In this document: positions 44,875 through 54,621 of the stretch, in pieces
Numbering within the stretch: the first letter of the stretch is position 1
Layout of the letters: each line of letters starts with the position of its first letter
Assembly: GCF_000350485.1 (NCBI RefSeq)
Contig: NZ_AORV01000021.1
Span: 124,001-188,000 of the forward strand
Origin: Ruminiclostridium cellobioparum subsp. termitidis CT1112
GTDB lineage: Bacteria > Bacillota > Clostridia > Acetivibrionales > DSM-1351
Length of the DNA: 64,000 nucleotides
Direction of reading: 5' to 3'
The notes under the pieces: generated by a model
The model's database searches: none
Seen by the model: only the letters and a program-made list of their open reading frames with translations
Told to the model about the DNA's origin: nothing
Made by a program: the position numbers and the translations under genes

Positions 44875-45834
44875 TTAAATGGCCTCCTTCTTGTCACCTG
44901 TGAGTGCAAAGAAAACTTCGTCAAGCGACGGTTCGCGCACATTTATGGCTGTAATGTCAATTTCTGTTTCTTTCAGAGCGGTCAGAACGTCCGCGAGTTT
45001 GATGGTATCGAACAGCGGTACTGTGATTTCAGAGGCTTCCGAAACCTGCACCTTGCTGCCCAGGACTTTTTCTGCAATTTGCGCGGCTATAAGCGCATAT
45101 TTTGGATTTTTTACCGTGACTTGCAGACTTGACGCGCTTACAGAACGTTTTAATCCGGCAGGGGTGTCGTTGGCAACTACTTTTCCCTTGTCAATAACAA
45201 CGATTTTATCTGCAAGCTGGTCGGCCTCGTCGAGGTACTGAGTGGTCAGCAGAACGGTCGAACCGTTTTTGACAAGTGTTCGGATTGTCTGCCACATTTG
45301 TGTTCTTGTGCGCGGGTCCAGCCCGGTCGTCGGCTCGTCCAGGAAGATAAGCGGCGGACTTGACAGCAGGCTTGCCGCAAGGTCGAGCCGTCGGCGCATA
45401 CCGCCGGAAAACTTGGAGAGTTCGCGGTTTGCCGCTTCCGACAGCGAAAATTCCTCCAAAAGTTCCTCTGCTTTGCGCTTTGATTCAACACGGGAAAAGC
45501 CGAGGAGACGGGCAAAGATTTTTAAGTTTTCCATAGCCGTCAAACTTTCGTCGATTGTTGCATATTGCCCTGTCAAGCCGATGAGCTGGCGCACAATCTG
45601 CGTGTCATTCCTCACGTCGTACCCGAAAATCTTCGCTGTTCCCGCATCAGGCTTCAAAAGTGTCGCCAGCATGTTGATAGTAGTAGTCTTGCCCGCGCCG
45701 TTTGGCCCCAGCACACCGCAGATTGTGCCTGCCGGAATTGTCAGATTCACGCCGTCCACGGCTCTGTTTTTACCGAAGGTCTTAACCAATCCGGCTGCTT
45801 CGACTGCTGGTACGCTGTTTTTTATATTATCCAT
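44875..45834 (-). CDS. ABC exporter ATPase, DrrA-like (daunorubicin-resistance type)
   Basis: A 319-residue ATPase with Walker A GPNGAGKT at 43-50, signature KFSGGMRRRLDLAASLL, Walker B LIFLDEPTTGLDPRTR and the switch LLTTQYLDEADQLADKIVVID. LLGFSRVESKRKAEELLEEFSLSEAANRELSKFSGG and the C-terminal EPSLDEVFFALTGD are typical of the DrrA group. It powers the adjacent DrrB-like permease. Its promoter region carries four 11-bp-phased TAAAC boxes that also occur at the promoter of the linked two-component genes. Confidence 0.94.
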   Translation of the reverse strand: MDNIKNSVPAVEAAGLVKTFGKNRAVDGVNLTIPAGTICGVLGPNGAGKTTTINMLATLLKPDAGTAKIFGYDVRNDTQIVRQLIGLTGQYATIDESLTAMENLKIFARLLGFSRVESKRKAEELLEEFSLSEAANRELSKFSGGMRRRLDLAASLLSSPPLIFLDEPTTGLDPRTRTQMWQTIRTLVKNGSTVLLTTQYLDEADQLADKIVVIDKGKVVANDTPAGLKRSVSASSLQVTVKNPKYALIAAQIAEKVLGSKVQVSEASEITVPLFDTIKLADVLTALKETEIDITAINVREPSLDEVFFALTGDKKEAI

Positions 45835-45864
45835 AAAAGTACCTCCATTTGATTTGATAGGTTC

Positions 45865-45919
45865 ATTTTAAAACCTCAAATTAAACGGAGGTTAAACTCA
45901 ATTTAAACGGATTGTAAAC
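45865..45919 (-). promoter_or_regulatory. Promoter of the DrrAB genes with four phased response-regulator boxes
   Basis: Read on the plus strand, TAAAC occurs at 45882, 45893, 45904 and 45915, each exactly 11 bp after the last; on the minus strand these are direct GTTTA repeats. The -10 hexamer TAAAAT is at 45870-45865, and the nearest box begins 12 bp from it. Direct repeats at one helical turn are the usual site of OmpR/PhoB-type regulators. The upstream boxes overlap the last codons of the sensor kinase gene. Confidence 0.85.
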
Positions 45920-46932
45920 CGTGTCCCTGTATTTTTCTCACTCTCCACCGCAATCGAAAACCCGTGCAAATCGAGGATTTTCTTTACAAGCGCAAGCCCC
46001 AGCCCATTGCCGCCCAATGAGCGGTCACGGGCTTTGTCGGCCTTATAGAACCGTTCGAAAATGTGCGGCAAGTCCTCTTTTCCCATGCCGCAGCCCGTGT
46101 CGCTGATGATGACCTGTTCACTGTCTGCGGTGATTTTTATTACGCCGCCGTCAGGTGTGAATTTAATCGCGTTGTGCAGGAGATTAACCCATACCTGTGA
46201 CAAAAGTTCCTGGTCGCCGTTGATTGTCGTTTTCTTCAAATCGGCCTCAAGTGTGATATTCTTCGCTGACCACTGCGGTTCAAGTGTCAGTGCGACGGAT
46301 TGAAGCTGCCTGTCAAGTCGGTATTCGCAGATACTCAGCGGTTTCTTTTCTCCGTCCAGAGCGGAAAGTTTTAATAGATTATCGCTCAAACTCGACAGTC
46401 TGAGGCTTTCGGCCTCGATAATCGCTGCGTAGCGTCTGCGCTCCTCCGGCAGCAAGCCGTCATTCTGGAGCAATGCGGCAAAGCCCTTTATTGACGTGAG
46501 GGGTGACTGGATTTCATGGCTGACATTGCTGATAAAATCCTGCCGCATGGTTTCCAGCGAGCCGAGGTTTTTTGCCATTTCGTTGAATGCATCCGCCATT
46601 TCCGAGTGAGGGCCATTGGAGTTCGGTTCAATAAATATGTTAAAATTCCCGTGGGAAACCTGCTCAAAAGCGTTCAACAAAATATCGTATCCAAAGTCGC
46701 GGTGAGTATGCTTGAAATGTTTCAAACGGATAAAGCTGAGGAGTGCGGCAAATACGCAAAAGAATATCAATCCGCCAAGCCCTGACAACATTGCCGTTGC
46801 AAAGTCGGAAAGCCCTGCGTGCTTGACGGCAAGGTATGCAAGCGCAACGAACATACCGAATATAATAAAGAAGAACAGGAAACCTGAAACCACGCTGATT
46901 TTGCCAGGCTGTTTACGTTCTCCGTTGTTCAT
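45898..46932 (-). CDS. Sensor histidine kinase
   Basis: A 344-residue kinase. Two membrane helices (about 14-36 and 46-69) enclose only a very short extracellular loop, so it may sense signals in or at the membrane. A HAMP-like stretch is followed by the H-box FISNVSHEIQSPLTSIKGF (His139), N-box WVNLLHNAIKFT, and G-boxes ISDTGCGMG and GGNGLGLALVKKI. The start at 46932 follows GAGGTGACGGT and overlaps the regulator stop by four bases (ATGA). It should phosphorylate the adjacent regulator. Confidence 0.93.
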   Translation of the reverse strand: MNNGERKQPGKISVVSGFLFFFIIFGMFVALAYLAVKHAGLSDFATAMLSGLGGLIFFCVFAALLSFIRLKHFKHTHRDFGYDILLNAFEQVSHGNFNIFIEPNSNGPHSEMADAFNEMAKNLGSLETMRQDFISNVSHEIQSPLTSIKGFAALLQNDGLLPEERRRYAAIIEAESLRLSSLSDNLLKLSALDGEKKPLSICEYRLDRQLQSVALTLEPQWSAKNITLEADLKKTTINGDQELLSQVWVNLLHNAIKFTPDGGVIKITADSEQVIISDTGCGMGKEDLPHIFERFYKADKARDRSLGGNGLGLALVKKILDLHGFSIAVESEKNTGTRFTIRLN

Positions 46933-47588
46933 ACCGTCACCTCGATTTTGTATCCAAGCCCGCGCACGGTTGTGATTTTGAAGCCGTACTGCTCCTCGGG
47001 GAATCGCTCGCGCAATCGTCCGATATGCACATCGAGAGTCCTCTCGTTGCCGTCGAAGTCGGAGCCCCAAATGTCCTCGATGAGATTGTCCCGTGAAAAC
47101 GTTCGTCCGGGGAAACCTGCCAATTTAAACAGCAATTCAAACTCTTTCATCGGTATAGTATCACCGTTTACGCTGAATCCATTCCGGTCAACAGTCAGCT
47201 TTCCTATTTGTATAACCTGTGACGCTTCAATCTTGTAACGCCGTAGCAAGGCTTTGACGCGCATTAACAGTTCATCGCCCTCAAAAGGCTTAATCAGGTA
47301 ATCGTCGGCTCCAAGATTGAAAGCTTTCATCTTGTCGGGCAGGCCCGATTTCGCCGTCAGAAACAGGACAGGCAGATTCTCGTAATATTTACGGAGTTTC
47401 TCTACAAGCTGATAACCATCCATCCGCGGCATCATTATATCAACCACGGCGCAGTCACAACCGTCAATTTTTTCAAGCGCGTCACGCCCGTCGATGGCTT
47501 CGATTACCTCAAAGCCGCCGTTTTTCAGTATTTTCCGTACGAGTTCGCGGATATACGGATCGTCGTCCGTGATTAGAATTTTAGGCAT
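46929..47588 (-). CDS. OmpR/PhoB-family response regulator
   Basis: A 219-residue regulator: receiver domain with Asp8, Asp9 and phospho-acceptor Asp50 (CAVVDIMMPRMDGYQ), the switch Thr in FLTAKSG, Lys in IKPFEGDE, and a C-terminal winged helix (MKEFELLFKLAGFPGRTFSRDNLIEDIWG, RTLDVHIGRLRERF). It heads a four-gene unit with a kinase, a DrrA-like ATPase and a DrrB-like permease, so it likely controls the exporter. Both promoters of the unit bear matching TAAAC repeats. Confidence 0.95.
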   Translation of the reverse strand: MPKILITDDDPYIRELVRKILKNGGFEVIEAIDGRDALEKIDGCDCAVVDIMMPRMDGYQLVEKLRKYYENLPVLFLTAKSGLPDKMKAFNLGADDYLIKPFEGDELLMRVKALLRRYKIEASQVIQIGKLTVDRNGFSVNGDTIPMKEFELLFKLAGFPGRTFSRDNLIEDIWGSDFDGNERTLDVHIGRLRERFPEEQYGFKITTVRGLGYKIEVTV

Positions 47589-47608
47589 TATTCACCACTC
47601 CCGAGGCT

Positions 47609-47641
47609 ATTTTATCATGAAAATGTAAACGGAAGTTAAAC
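47609..47641 (-). promoter_or_regulatory. Autoregulatory promoter of the two-component genes
   Basis: TAAAC at 47626-47630 and 47637-47641 (11 bp apart, plus-strand reading), with -10 TAAAAT on the minus strand at 47614-47609. The first box begins 12 bp from the -10, the same distance as at the DrrAB promoter, and the sequence TAAACGGA-N-GTTAAACTC is shared between both. The boxes cover the -35 position, as in PhoB-type activation. The remaining bases 47642-47834 show nothing I can name. Confidence 0.85.
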
Positions 47642-47834
47642 TCTTTTCCCTCCCAATTGAGGGGGAATACTAATCACAAATATTTATTTACCCTTGATTT
47701 ATTTTCTTCTCCTGCTATCCCATTCTTTCCAGAACTTAATATATCCCCTGTTTTCAAAATTATCCTACGGAAGATTTCTAGTACTACAATTGTATCTTTC
47801 TGAATAACTGAAAAAGACAGTTTTTATAAAAAAA

Positions 47835-47869
47835 GGGTGTTGGCACATAAATTATATCAGCCAACACCC
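47835..47869 (-). terminator. Terminator of ppdK
   Basis: GGGTGTTGGC and GCCAACACCC form a 10-bp stem, 63 bases after the ppdK stop; the minus strand continues with seven T. Confidence 0.92.
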
Positions 47870-47932
47870 TATATTTATACTTGTATAATCGCCTTAAGCT
47901 CTTACGTTACAAGGCTTTTCATGCAATATTTC

Positions 47933-50572
47933 TTATTTCTGACCCAATCCGCCTCCACCAATTGCTGCCTGAGCCGCGGCAAGTCTTGCGATGGGAACCC
48001 GGAATGGTGAGCAGCTGACATAGTTCAGGCCCGCCTTATGGCAGAATTCTATGGAGGAAGGATCTCCTCCGTGTTCTCCGCATATTCCAAGCTTGATGTC
48101 AGGTCTTGTCTGTTTTCCAAGTCTGGCCGCCATCTCCACCAGTTTGCCTACGCCTGTCTGGTCAAGCCTTGCAAATGGGTCTGATTCATAGATCTTTTTG
48201 GCATAGTAATCCTCAAGGAATTTTCCTGCATCATCACGGCTGAAACCAAAGGTCATCTGAGTCAGATCGTTTGTACCGAAGGAGAAGAATTCAGCTTCGG
48301 CAGCAATGCTGTCTGCAATCAGAGCCGCCCTTGGTATCTCAATCATGGTGCCTACCTTGTAATCCAGATTGACACCGGCCTTCTCTATTACTTCGGCAGA
48401 AGTTTTTACAACTATGCCCTTGACATATTTTAATTCCTTGACGTCACCAACCAATGGGATCATTATTTCAGGAACCACAGACATGCCGTTCCGGTTCACA
48501 TTGATTGCGGCCTCAATAACGGCTCTGGTCTGCATTTCTGCGATCTCAGGATAGGAAACCGCTAGACGGCAGCCTCTGTGACCCATCATAGGATTGAATT
48601 CATGCAATCCGGCTACAATACCCTTCAGCTCTGCAAAAGTCATACCCATCTCGTCAGCAAGTGCTTCTATATCTTCATCGGCCTGGGGCAGAAATTCATG
48701 CAGAGGAGGGTCGAGGAACCGTATGGTTACAGGATAGCCCTGCATCTCTCTGAAAAGGCCTTCAAAGTCACTTCTCTGCATGGGCAGCAGTTTGTCAAGT
48801 GCCTTTCTCCTCTGCTCCTCGGTCCTTGCCACGATCATTTCCCTCATGGCAGGAATCCTGTCGGCTTCAAAGAACATATGCTCGGTACGGCAGAGGCCGA
48901 TACCTTCGGCCCCGAACTTAATGGCCTGCGCCGCATCGGAAGGAGTGTCGGCATTTGCCCTGACCTTCAAAGTCCTGGCTTCATCGGCCCACTGCATAAG
49001 TGTGGAAAAATCACCAGTCATTTCAGGTTCTATTGTAGGAAGTTTGTCGCCGTAGACATTTCCTGTAGATCCATCCAGTGAGATCCAGTCACCTTCGCCG
49101 TATTTCTTTCCGTCCTTGTCTATAAAATATTTCTCTTCTTCATTTATTTTTATTTCACTGCAGCCTGCAACACAGCAGGTTCCCATACCACGGGCAACAA
49201 CGGCAGCATGGGAGGTCATTCCCCCGCGTCCGGTCAAAATACCCTGTGAAACATGCATGCCTTCTATATCTTCAGGAGATGTCTCCATTCTGACAAGTAT
49301 GATCTTCTTTTCTCCGCCTTTTGCCGCTTCAACAGCTTCTCCGGCTTCGAAATATACACGTCCGGTTGCGGCACCCGGTGAGGCAGGAAGACCTTTTGCA
49401 ACCGGCTTTGCCGCCTTCAGCGCTTTGGGCTCGAAGTTTGGATGCAGAAGTGCGTCCAGCTGCTTCGGATCAACCTTCATCAGAGCCTCGTTCTTTGTTA
49501 TCATACCTTCACCGACAAGGTCAACAGCTATTCTCAAAGCAGCTGCTGCAGTTCTCTTGCCGTTTCTGGTCTGCAGCATGAACAGTTTGCCCTTCTCAAT
49601 GGTAAACTCCATGTCCTGCATGTCTCTATAATGTGATTCAAGCGTACCTGCGATTTTAACAAACTCATTGTAGGCATCTTCATTTACAAGCTTCATTTGT
49701 TCCATGGGCTGAGGCGTCCTGATGCCTGCTACAACGTCCTCACCCTGTGCATTCATGAGGAATTCCCCATATAGCTTCTTTTCCCCGGTTGACGGGTTCC
49801 TGGTAAACGCAACGCCGGTTCCGGAATCATTGCCCATGTTGCCGTATACCATTTCCTGCACGTTTACTGCCGTACCCCAGTCGCCCGGAATATCATTCAG
49901 TCTCCTGTACACTATGGCACGCGGATTGTCCCACGAACGGAAAACGGCCTTAATTGCCTCCATAAGCTGAATTTTGGGATCCTGAGGGAATTCAGCGCCC
50001 TTTTCGTTCCTGTATAATTCCTTGTACCTTTTTACGACTTCCTTGAGGTTTTCTGCTGATAAATCTGTGTCAAATTTTGCACCGTTTTCTTCTTTAACCG
50101 CATCGAGAATTTTTTCAAACTTTGGTTTTTCAACCTCCATAACCACATCAGAAAACATCTGAATAAATCTTCTGTAGCTGTCGTAGGCAAACCTCTCATT
50201 ATTAGTGAGTTTTGCAAGTCCGTCCACAACCTGATCATTCAGACCAAGATTCAAAATAGTATCCATCATACCCGGCATGGAAGCTCTTGCTCCCGATCTT
50301 ACCGATACGAGGAATGGATTTGTTGGATCACCAAAGGTTTTCCCGACAATCTGCTCCGTTTTTGTCAGCATCTGATAGATTTCAGTTTCTATCTCAGATG
50401 CTATTATCTTTCCGTCGTTGTAGTATCTTGTACATGCTTCAGTAGTTACTGTGAATCCTCTGGGAACAGGAAGACCCAAGCCGGTCATTTCAGCCAGGTT
50501 TGCTCCCTTGCCTCCCAGAAGGTTTCTCATCGATGCATTTCCTTCACTAAAAAGATAAACGTACTTTGACAT
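47933..50572 (-). CDS. ppdK: Pyruvate, phosphate dikinase
   Basis: The 879-residue enzyme is full length: nucleotide-binding N-terminal domain (GGKGANLAEMTGLGLPVPRGFTVTTEAC), phosphohistidine swivel domain with His455 in GRGGMTSHAAVVARG, and C-terminal PEP/pyruvate barrel with catalytic Cys831 in GICGEHGGDPSS. It interconverts pyruvate + ATP + Pi and PEP + AMP + PPi; in many anaerobic clostridia it works in glycolysis and links to PPi metabolism. It appears monocistronic, with AGGAGGGTTTTAA before the ATG and a strong terminator. Confidence 0.98.
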   Translation of the reverse strand: MSKYVYLFSEGNASMRNLLGGKGANLAEMTGLGLPVPRGFTVTTEACTRYYNDGKIIASEIETEIYQMLTKTEQIVGKTFGDPTNPFLVSVRSGARASMPGMMDTILNLGLNDQVVDGLAKLTNNERFAYDSYRRFIQMFSDVVMEVEKPKFEKILDAVKEENGAKFDTDLSAENLKEVVKRYKELYRNEKGAEFPQDPKIQLMEAIKAVFRSWDNPRAIVYRRLNDIPGDWGTAVNVQEMVYGNMGNDSGTGVAFTRNPSTGEKKLYGEFLMNAQGEDVVAGIRTPQPMEQMKLVNEDAYNEFVKIAGTLESHYRDMQDMEFTIEKGKLFMLQTRNGKRTAAAALRIAVDLVGEGMITKNEALMKVDPKQLDALLHPNFEPKALKAAKPVAKGLPASPGAATGRVYFEAGEAVEAAKGGEKKIILVRMETSPEDIEGMHVSQGILTGRGGMTSHAAVVARGMGTCCVAGCSEIKINEEEKYFIDKDGKKYGEGDWISLDGSTGNVYGDKLPTIEPEMTGDFSTLMQWADEARTLKVRANADTPSDAAQAIKFGAEGIGLCRTEHMFFEADRIPAMREMIVARTEEQRRKALDKLLPMQRSDFEGLFREMQGYPVTIRFLDPPLHEFLPQADEDIEALADEMGMTFAELKGIVAGLHEFNPMMGHRGCRLAVSYPEIAEMQTRAVIEAAINVNRNGMSVVPEIMIPLVGDVKELKYVKGIVVKTSAEVIEKAGVNLDYKVGTMIEIPRAALIADSIAAEAEFFSFGTNDLTQMTFGFSRDDAGKFLEDYYAKKIYESDPFARLDQTGVGKLVEMAARLGKQTRPDIKLGICGEHGGDPSSIEFCHKAGLNYVSCSPFRVPIARLAAAQAAIGGGGLGQK

Positions 50573-50775
50573 TTAAAACCCTCCTGTACAAACTAGAATT
50601 AGATATATAAACAAAATTGCATTACAGGAACTGTTGGTTCCAGGCAATTCAGCTTTCAAATAGTGTCTGTTCCGGATAGCCAAATACTTTAATACAGTAA
50701 TTTCTGCGTTGGAAGAAAACGATTACAGCAAATGAAATGAATTTGTTAATTACTTAACTTTCTATATAGGCAATT

Positions 50776-50801
50776 AATGCAGGCATAGTTATTATGCCTG
50801 C
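50776..50801 (-). terminator. Hairpin after glyS
   Basis: ATGCAGGCATA and TATGCCTGCAT form an 11-bp perfect stem ten bases after the glyS stop; the minus-strand downstream bases (TTAATTGCC) are only a weak U-tract. Confidence 0.65.
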
Positions 50802-50810
50802 ATCAGTTTA

Positions 50811-52199
50811 TTAAAATTCAAATTTCCCGTTGAAGTATGAGTTTAATTCATCGATTTTTATTCTTACCTGCTGCATGGTATCCCTGTCCCTTATTGTAAC
50901 ACTCTTATCTTCAAGAGAATCAAAGTCAAAGGTAATACAGTACGGAGTTCCGATTTCGTCCTGTCTTCTGTATCTCTTGCCGATACTGCCGGTCTCATCG
51001 TACTCACAGACATAATTTTTTGTCAGCATCTGATAAACTTTATCGGCCTCTTCCCCAAGTTTCTTGGAAAGCGGAAGAATAGCAATCTTAACAGGTGCCA
51101 GAGCTGGATGGAATCTCAAGACTGTTCTTACATCACCTTCAGCCACTTCTTCTTCATCGTATGCCTCACACAGGAATGCCAGTGTGACTCTGTCGGCACC
51201 CAGAGAAGGTTCAATACAATATGGTACGTATTTTTCATTAGTTGCCGGGTCAAAATATGATAAATCATCCTTTGAGTGGAGCATATGCTGTTTCAGGTCA
51301 TAATCGGTCCTGTCGGCTATACCCCACAATTCCCCCCAGCCGAACGGGAACATGAATTCTATGTCGGTAGTCGCATTGCTGTAATGTGACAACTCTTCCT
51401 TTTCATGATCACGAAGCTTTAATGACTCGGGTTTCATATTGAGAGCCAGCAGCCATTTATAACAGAAATCCTTCCAGTAATTGAACCATTCAAGATCTTT
51501 ACCGGGCTCACAGAAAAATTCAAGCTCCATCTGCTCAAATTCACGTGTCCTGAAAGTAAAATTCCCGGGTGTTATTTCATTTCTGAAAGACTTTCCTATT
51601 TGTCCGATACCAAAGGGTATTTTCCTTCTGGTAGTTCTTTGAACATTCTTAAAGTTAACAAATATTCCCTGGGCTGTTTCGGGCCTCAAGAATATCTCGG
51701 CCTTGGAATCCTCTGTAACACCCTGGAAGGTTTTGAACATAAGGTTGAATTTTCTTATATCGGTAAAGTTGGCTGAGTCACAATTAGGGCATTTTACTCC
51801 CCTGTCCTTTATGTATTGCATCAGCTCCTCATTTTTTAAACCGTCAACTTTGAATTCTATATTATTTTCCTTGTTCCAGTCCTCGATAAGTTTATCTGCT
51901 CTGTGGCGGGTTTTACAATCCTTACAGTCGATCAGAGGGTCGCTGAAGCCTCCAACGTGTCCCGAAGCCACCCAAACCTGCGGATTCATAAGTATTGCAC
52001 AATCAACTCCTACATTATAGGTGCTCTCCTGAATAAATTTACGCCACCAGGCTTTTTTTACGTTGTTCTTCAGTTCAACTCCAAGCGGACCGTAATCCCA
52101 TGCATTTGCCAATCCGCCGTATATATCTGAACCCGGATAAACAAAACCTCTGTTTTTGGACAAAGAAACTATTTTTTCCATTGTTTTTTCAACTGCCAC
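50811..52199 (-). CDS. glyS: Glycyl-tRNA synthetase, single-chain dimeric type
   Basis: A 462-residue class II synthetase: [30 protein letters not shown] (motif 1 region), [16 protein letters not shown] (motif 2 region with [25 protein letters not shown]), and [14 protein letters not shown] (motif 3), then the C-terminal anticodon-binding domain ([25 protein letters not shown]). The zinc-like CPNCDSANF region lies in the insertion. The start is GTG at 52199, fixed by ATAGGAGG eight bases upstream. No T-box leader is visible in the 99 bases before it. Confidence 0.97.
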   Translation of the reverse strand: MAVEKTMEKIVSLSKNRGFVYPGSDIYGGLANAWDYGPLGVELKNNVKKAWWRKFIQESTYNVGVDCAILMNPQVWVASGHVGGFSDPLIDCKDCKTRHRADKLIEDWNKENNIEFKVDGLKNEELMQYIKDRGVKCPNCDSANFTDIRKFNLMFKTFQGVTEDSKAEIFLRPETAQGIFVNFKNVQRTTRRKIPFGIGQIGKSFRNEITPGNFTFRTREFEQMELEFFCEPGKDLEWFNYWKDFCYKWLLALNMKPESLKLRDHEKEELSHYSNATTDIEFMFPFGWGELWGIADRTDYDLKQHMLHSKDDLSYFDPATNEKYVPYCIEPSLGADRVTLAFLCEAYDEEEVAEGDVRTVLRFHPALAPVKIAILPLSKKLGEEADKVYQMLTKNYVCEYDETGSIGKRYRRQDEIGTPYCITFDFDSLEDKSVTIRDRDTMQQVRIKIDELNSYFNGKFEF

Positions 52200-52298
52200 T
52201 GTTAATACCTCCTATATATGTTGGAAAACCCGTTCCCGGATTTTCTTATGCGAAGAGTAAAAAGTCTTTAATTTTGCTGAACCGGTCTGCGCATTCCC

Positions 52299-52505
52299 TT
52301 ATTTTATGACATTCTTGGTTCTTACATAGGTTATTTTGTCTTCTGCTATTTCATGAATAGCAACAGTTACTTCCTTGTCGGAATTTACCTTTGTAAGCTT
52401 GTTTGCTCCATCCACCAGCTGTCTTGCCCTCTTTGCCGTCTCAACTACCAAAGTGTATCTGCTGTCAACTTTTTTCATCAAATCATTGATTGAAGGGTAA
52501 ATCAT
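52299..52505 (-). CDS. rpoZ: RNA polymerase omega subunit
   Basis: A 68-residue omega: MIYPSINDLMKKVDSRYTLVVETAKRARQL is the typical N-terminal helix pair that clasps the beta' subunit, and KEVTVAIHEIAEDKITY follows. GGGAGGTATTTT precedes the ATG, 13 bases after gmk. The context yicC-remA-gmk-rpoZ is conserved in Firmicutes. Confidence 0.95.
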   Translation of the reverse strand: MIYPSINDLMKKVDSRYTLVVETAKRARQLVDGANKLTKVNSDKEVTVAIHEIAEDKITYVRTKNVIK

Positions 52506-52518
52506 AAAATACCTCCCA

Positions 52519-53124
52519 TTACTTTATTAAGCTATTTAAAAATTCTATATTGCGGGATGGCTTTAAACGCTCGGCATCCAAAACCTTTTCTATATTCAAA
52601 ACAGCGTCGTCCACACTGTCATTTAGAACCAGATAGTCATACTTGGCAACATATTTTAATTCATTTGCTGCCTGTTCCAATCTCTTTTCAATAACATCCC
52701 AGCATTCGGTAGCTCTGCTTTCAATTCTTCTTCTCAATTCCTCAAGTGAAGGCGGAACTATGAAAACCAGTACGCATTCGGGATATTTCTGCTTGATTTC
52801 GAGAGCTCCCTCAACCGTTATTTCCAGGATTACATCGGTCCCGGCCTCTATACAGCTGTCAACAAATGCCTTTGGGGTTCCGTAATAATTGTCGCAGTAT
52901 TTATCCCATTCTATAAGAGCATCCTTCTCAAGCATGTCAAGGAACTGGCCTTCAGATACAAAAAAGTAGTTTTGACCCTCAACTTCTCCTTCACGCGGCT
53001 TTCTGGTGGTTGCAGAAACCGAATATCTGACATTATCCCTTTCAGCCAGCAATTTTTTACATACCGTACCCTTACCAGTACCGGAGGGCCCGGATATTAC
53101 CACTAACAGACCTCTTTGCTGCAT
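52519..53124 (-). CDS. gmk: Guanylate kinase
   Basis: A 201-residue kinase with P-loop GPSGTGKGT at 12-20, then the GMP-binding region VRYSVSATTRKPREGEVEGQNYFFVS and VILEITVEGALEIKQKYPECVLVFIVPPS. It converts GMP to GDP. The ATG at 53124 is preferred over 53136, since GGAGG of the binding site lies between the two codons. Confidence 0.97.
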   Translation of the reverse strand: MQQRGLLVVISGPSGTGKGTVCKKLLAERDNVRYSVSATTRKPREGEVEGQNYFFVSEGQFLDMLEKDALIEWDKYCDNYYGTPKAFVDSCIEAGTDVILEITVEGALEIKQKYPECVLVFIVPPSLEELRRRIESRATECWDVIEKRLEQAANELKYVAKYDYLVLNDSVDDAVLNIEKVLDAERLKPSRNIEFLNSLIK

Positions 53125-53156
53125 TCCTTCCTCCATAAATATCTTATTGGCAAATA

Positions 53157-53435
53157 TTATTCTTCATCGGAATCTACTTCGGGCTCGGTCACATCAACGT
53201 CTTTTGCATTGAGTCTGTGAGCCACTGTTTCAGGCTGAACAGCCGACAGAATAATGTGGTCGCTATCGGTAATAATAACCGCCCTGGTCCTTCTGCCGTA
53301 GGTGGCATCAATCAGCATACCCCTGTCTCTGGCCTCCTGGATGATTCTTTTTATTGGAGCTGATTCAGGACTGACTATGGCAACAAGTCTGTTCGCTGAA
53401 ACAATATTTCCAAATCCAATATTAATAAGCTTCAT
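53157..53435 (-). CDS. remA: RemA-family regulator (DUF370)
   Basis: A 92-residue protein: [72 protein letters not shown] in overlapping segments is the RemA core, a DNA-binding oligomeric regulator needed for matrix genes in Bacillus. An acidic tail ([12 protein letters not shown]) follows. AGGAGGAAATAT precedes the ATG; 32 bases separate it from gmk. Confidence 0.93.
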   Translation of the reverse strand: MKLINIGFGNIVSANRLVAIVSPESAPIKRIIQEARDRGMLIDATYGRRTRAVIITDSDHIILSAVQPETVAHRLNAKDVDVTEPEVDSDEE

Positions 53436-53466
53436 ATATTTCCTCCTGGTTAATTTTGATAATGCC

Positions 53467-54348
53467 TTATTCTATGTTCTGAATTTGCTCTCTGATTTTC
53501 TCTGTTTCACTTTTCAATTCCAATACATTTTTTGTTATAACGATATCATTTGATTTTGACCCTATAGTATTGATTTCCCGGTTTATTTCCTGGACCAGAA
53601 AATCCAGCTTCCGTCCTACGGGCTGTTTTTTTATGCTGAGTATATCCCTGAGCTGGAGCAGGTGGCTTCCCAACCTGACAAGCTCCTCGTCAATACCGCA
53701 CCTGTCTGCAAATATGGCTACTTCCATGGCCAATCTGTTTTCATCAACGGTTTGCTGATTTAACAGCTCTTTTATTCTGTTTTCCAGCTTTTGTTTATAT
53801 TCTATGACAACTTCCGGACTTCTATTTGTTATTTGAGAAATAATATTTTCCATGTAGTCCGCTTTTTGAAGCAAACTCATCCGCAGCTCATTTCCCTCTT
53901 TTTCACGCATTTGAACAAGTGAATCAACAGCAGCTTCCAGAGCTTTATTCAGGATGCCCCACAACTGCTCTTCATCATCTTCTGTTTTCTCAATACGCAG
54001 CACATCGGGAAATCTGGATACCAGTGATACACTTATATCGTCCTTCAGGCCGTATTTATCCTTAAGGCTTTCCACTGCTTGTATGTATGCACCTGCCAGA
54101 GCCTCGTCAAGCATGACGTTTTTTGAATCCTCGGAACGGTCCTCAAAAGATATGAAAATATCAACTTTGCCTCTGAAAATACTTTTTGAAACTACTTCCC
54201 TTACACGTTCCTCAAGGTAAGCAATCTGTCTTGGTAATTTTATATAAAAATCTATATAACGGTGATTGACACTTTTTATTTCTACTGTGAACTCTTTACC
54301 GCTTTCATTATAGTTTCCTCTTCCGAACCCAGTCATGCTTCTAACCAT
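53467..54348 (-). CDS. YicC-family endoribonuclease
   Basis: A 293-residue YicC protein: [11 protein letters not shown] at the N-terminus, [18 protein letters not shown], and the C-terminal [25 protein letters not shown] are the family blocks. YicC proteins are RNA-cleaving enzymes that affect RNA decay. The ATG at 54348 follows GGAGGAAATT; the longer frame starts at a TTG inside this binding site. It heads the yicC-remA-gmk-rpoZ run. Confidence 0.95.
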   Translation of the reverse strand: MVRSMTGFGRGNYNESGKEFTVEIKSVNHRYIDFYIKLPRQIAYLEERVREVVSKSIFRGKVDIFISFEDRSEDSKNVMLDEALAGAYIQAVESLKDKYGLKDDISVSLVSRFPDVLRIEKTEDDEEQLWGILNKALEAAVDSLVQMREKEGNELRMSLLQKADYMENIISQITNRSPEVVIEYKQKLENRIKELLNQQTVDENRLAMEVAIFADRCGIDEELVRLGSHLLQLRDILSIKKQPVGRKLDFLVQEINREINTIGSKSNDIVITKNVLELKSETEKIREQIQNIE

Positions 54349-54422
54349 AATTTCCTCCAAAAATCCGGCATGCTACTCAATCTATTTACGTCCAAATCTT
54401 GCTAACAGTAATAATCACTAGT

Positions 54423-54431
54423 ATTATAACA
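54423..54431 (-). promoter_or_regulatory. Extended -10 promoter of the yicC operon
   Basis: On the minus strand TGTTATAAT (TGn plus perfect TATAAT, 54431-54423), about 75 bases ahead of the yicC start; no good -35 is present, as is usual with extended -10 promoters. The stretch 54349-54671 otherwise holds only the terminator of the upstream operon. Confidence 0.65.
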
Positions 54432-54621
54432 CAATTTTATATTATTTAAAGAATAATTTACTACTTTTCTTATATTTTATCAATTTTTCTTCAATTTCCT
54501 TCCGATATTAAGTTCTTACTCTAAATTATTACCAAATTTATAGAATTAATGCTCACACTGTCTTATCAAAGACTTATATAAAAGTCCGGGTTCACTGACT
54601 ACTGCCATGCTTCCCTTAACA

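Noticed and set aside
52200-52298. T-box leader for glyS
   Set aside because: Only 99 bases separate rpoZ from glyS and no T-box core or terminator with T-tract is present; one short hairpin near the ribosome binding site is all that is visible.
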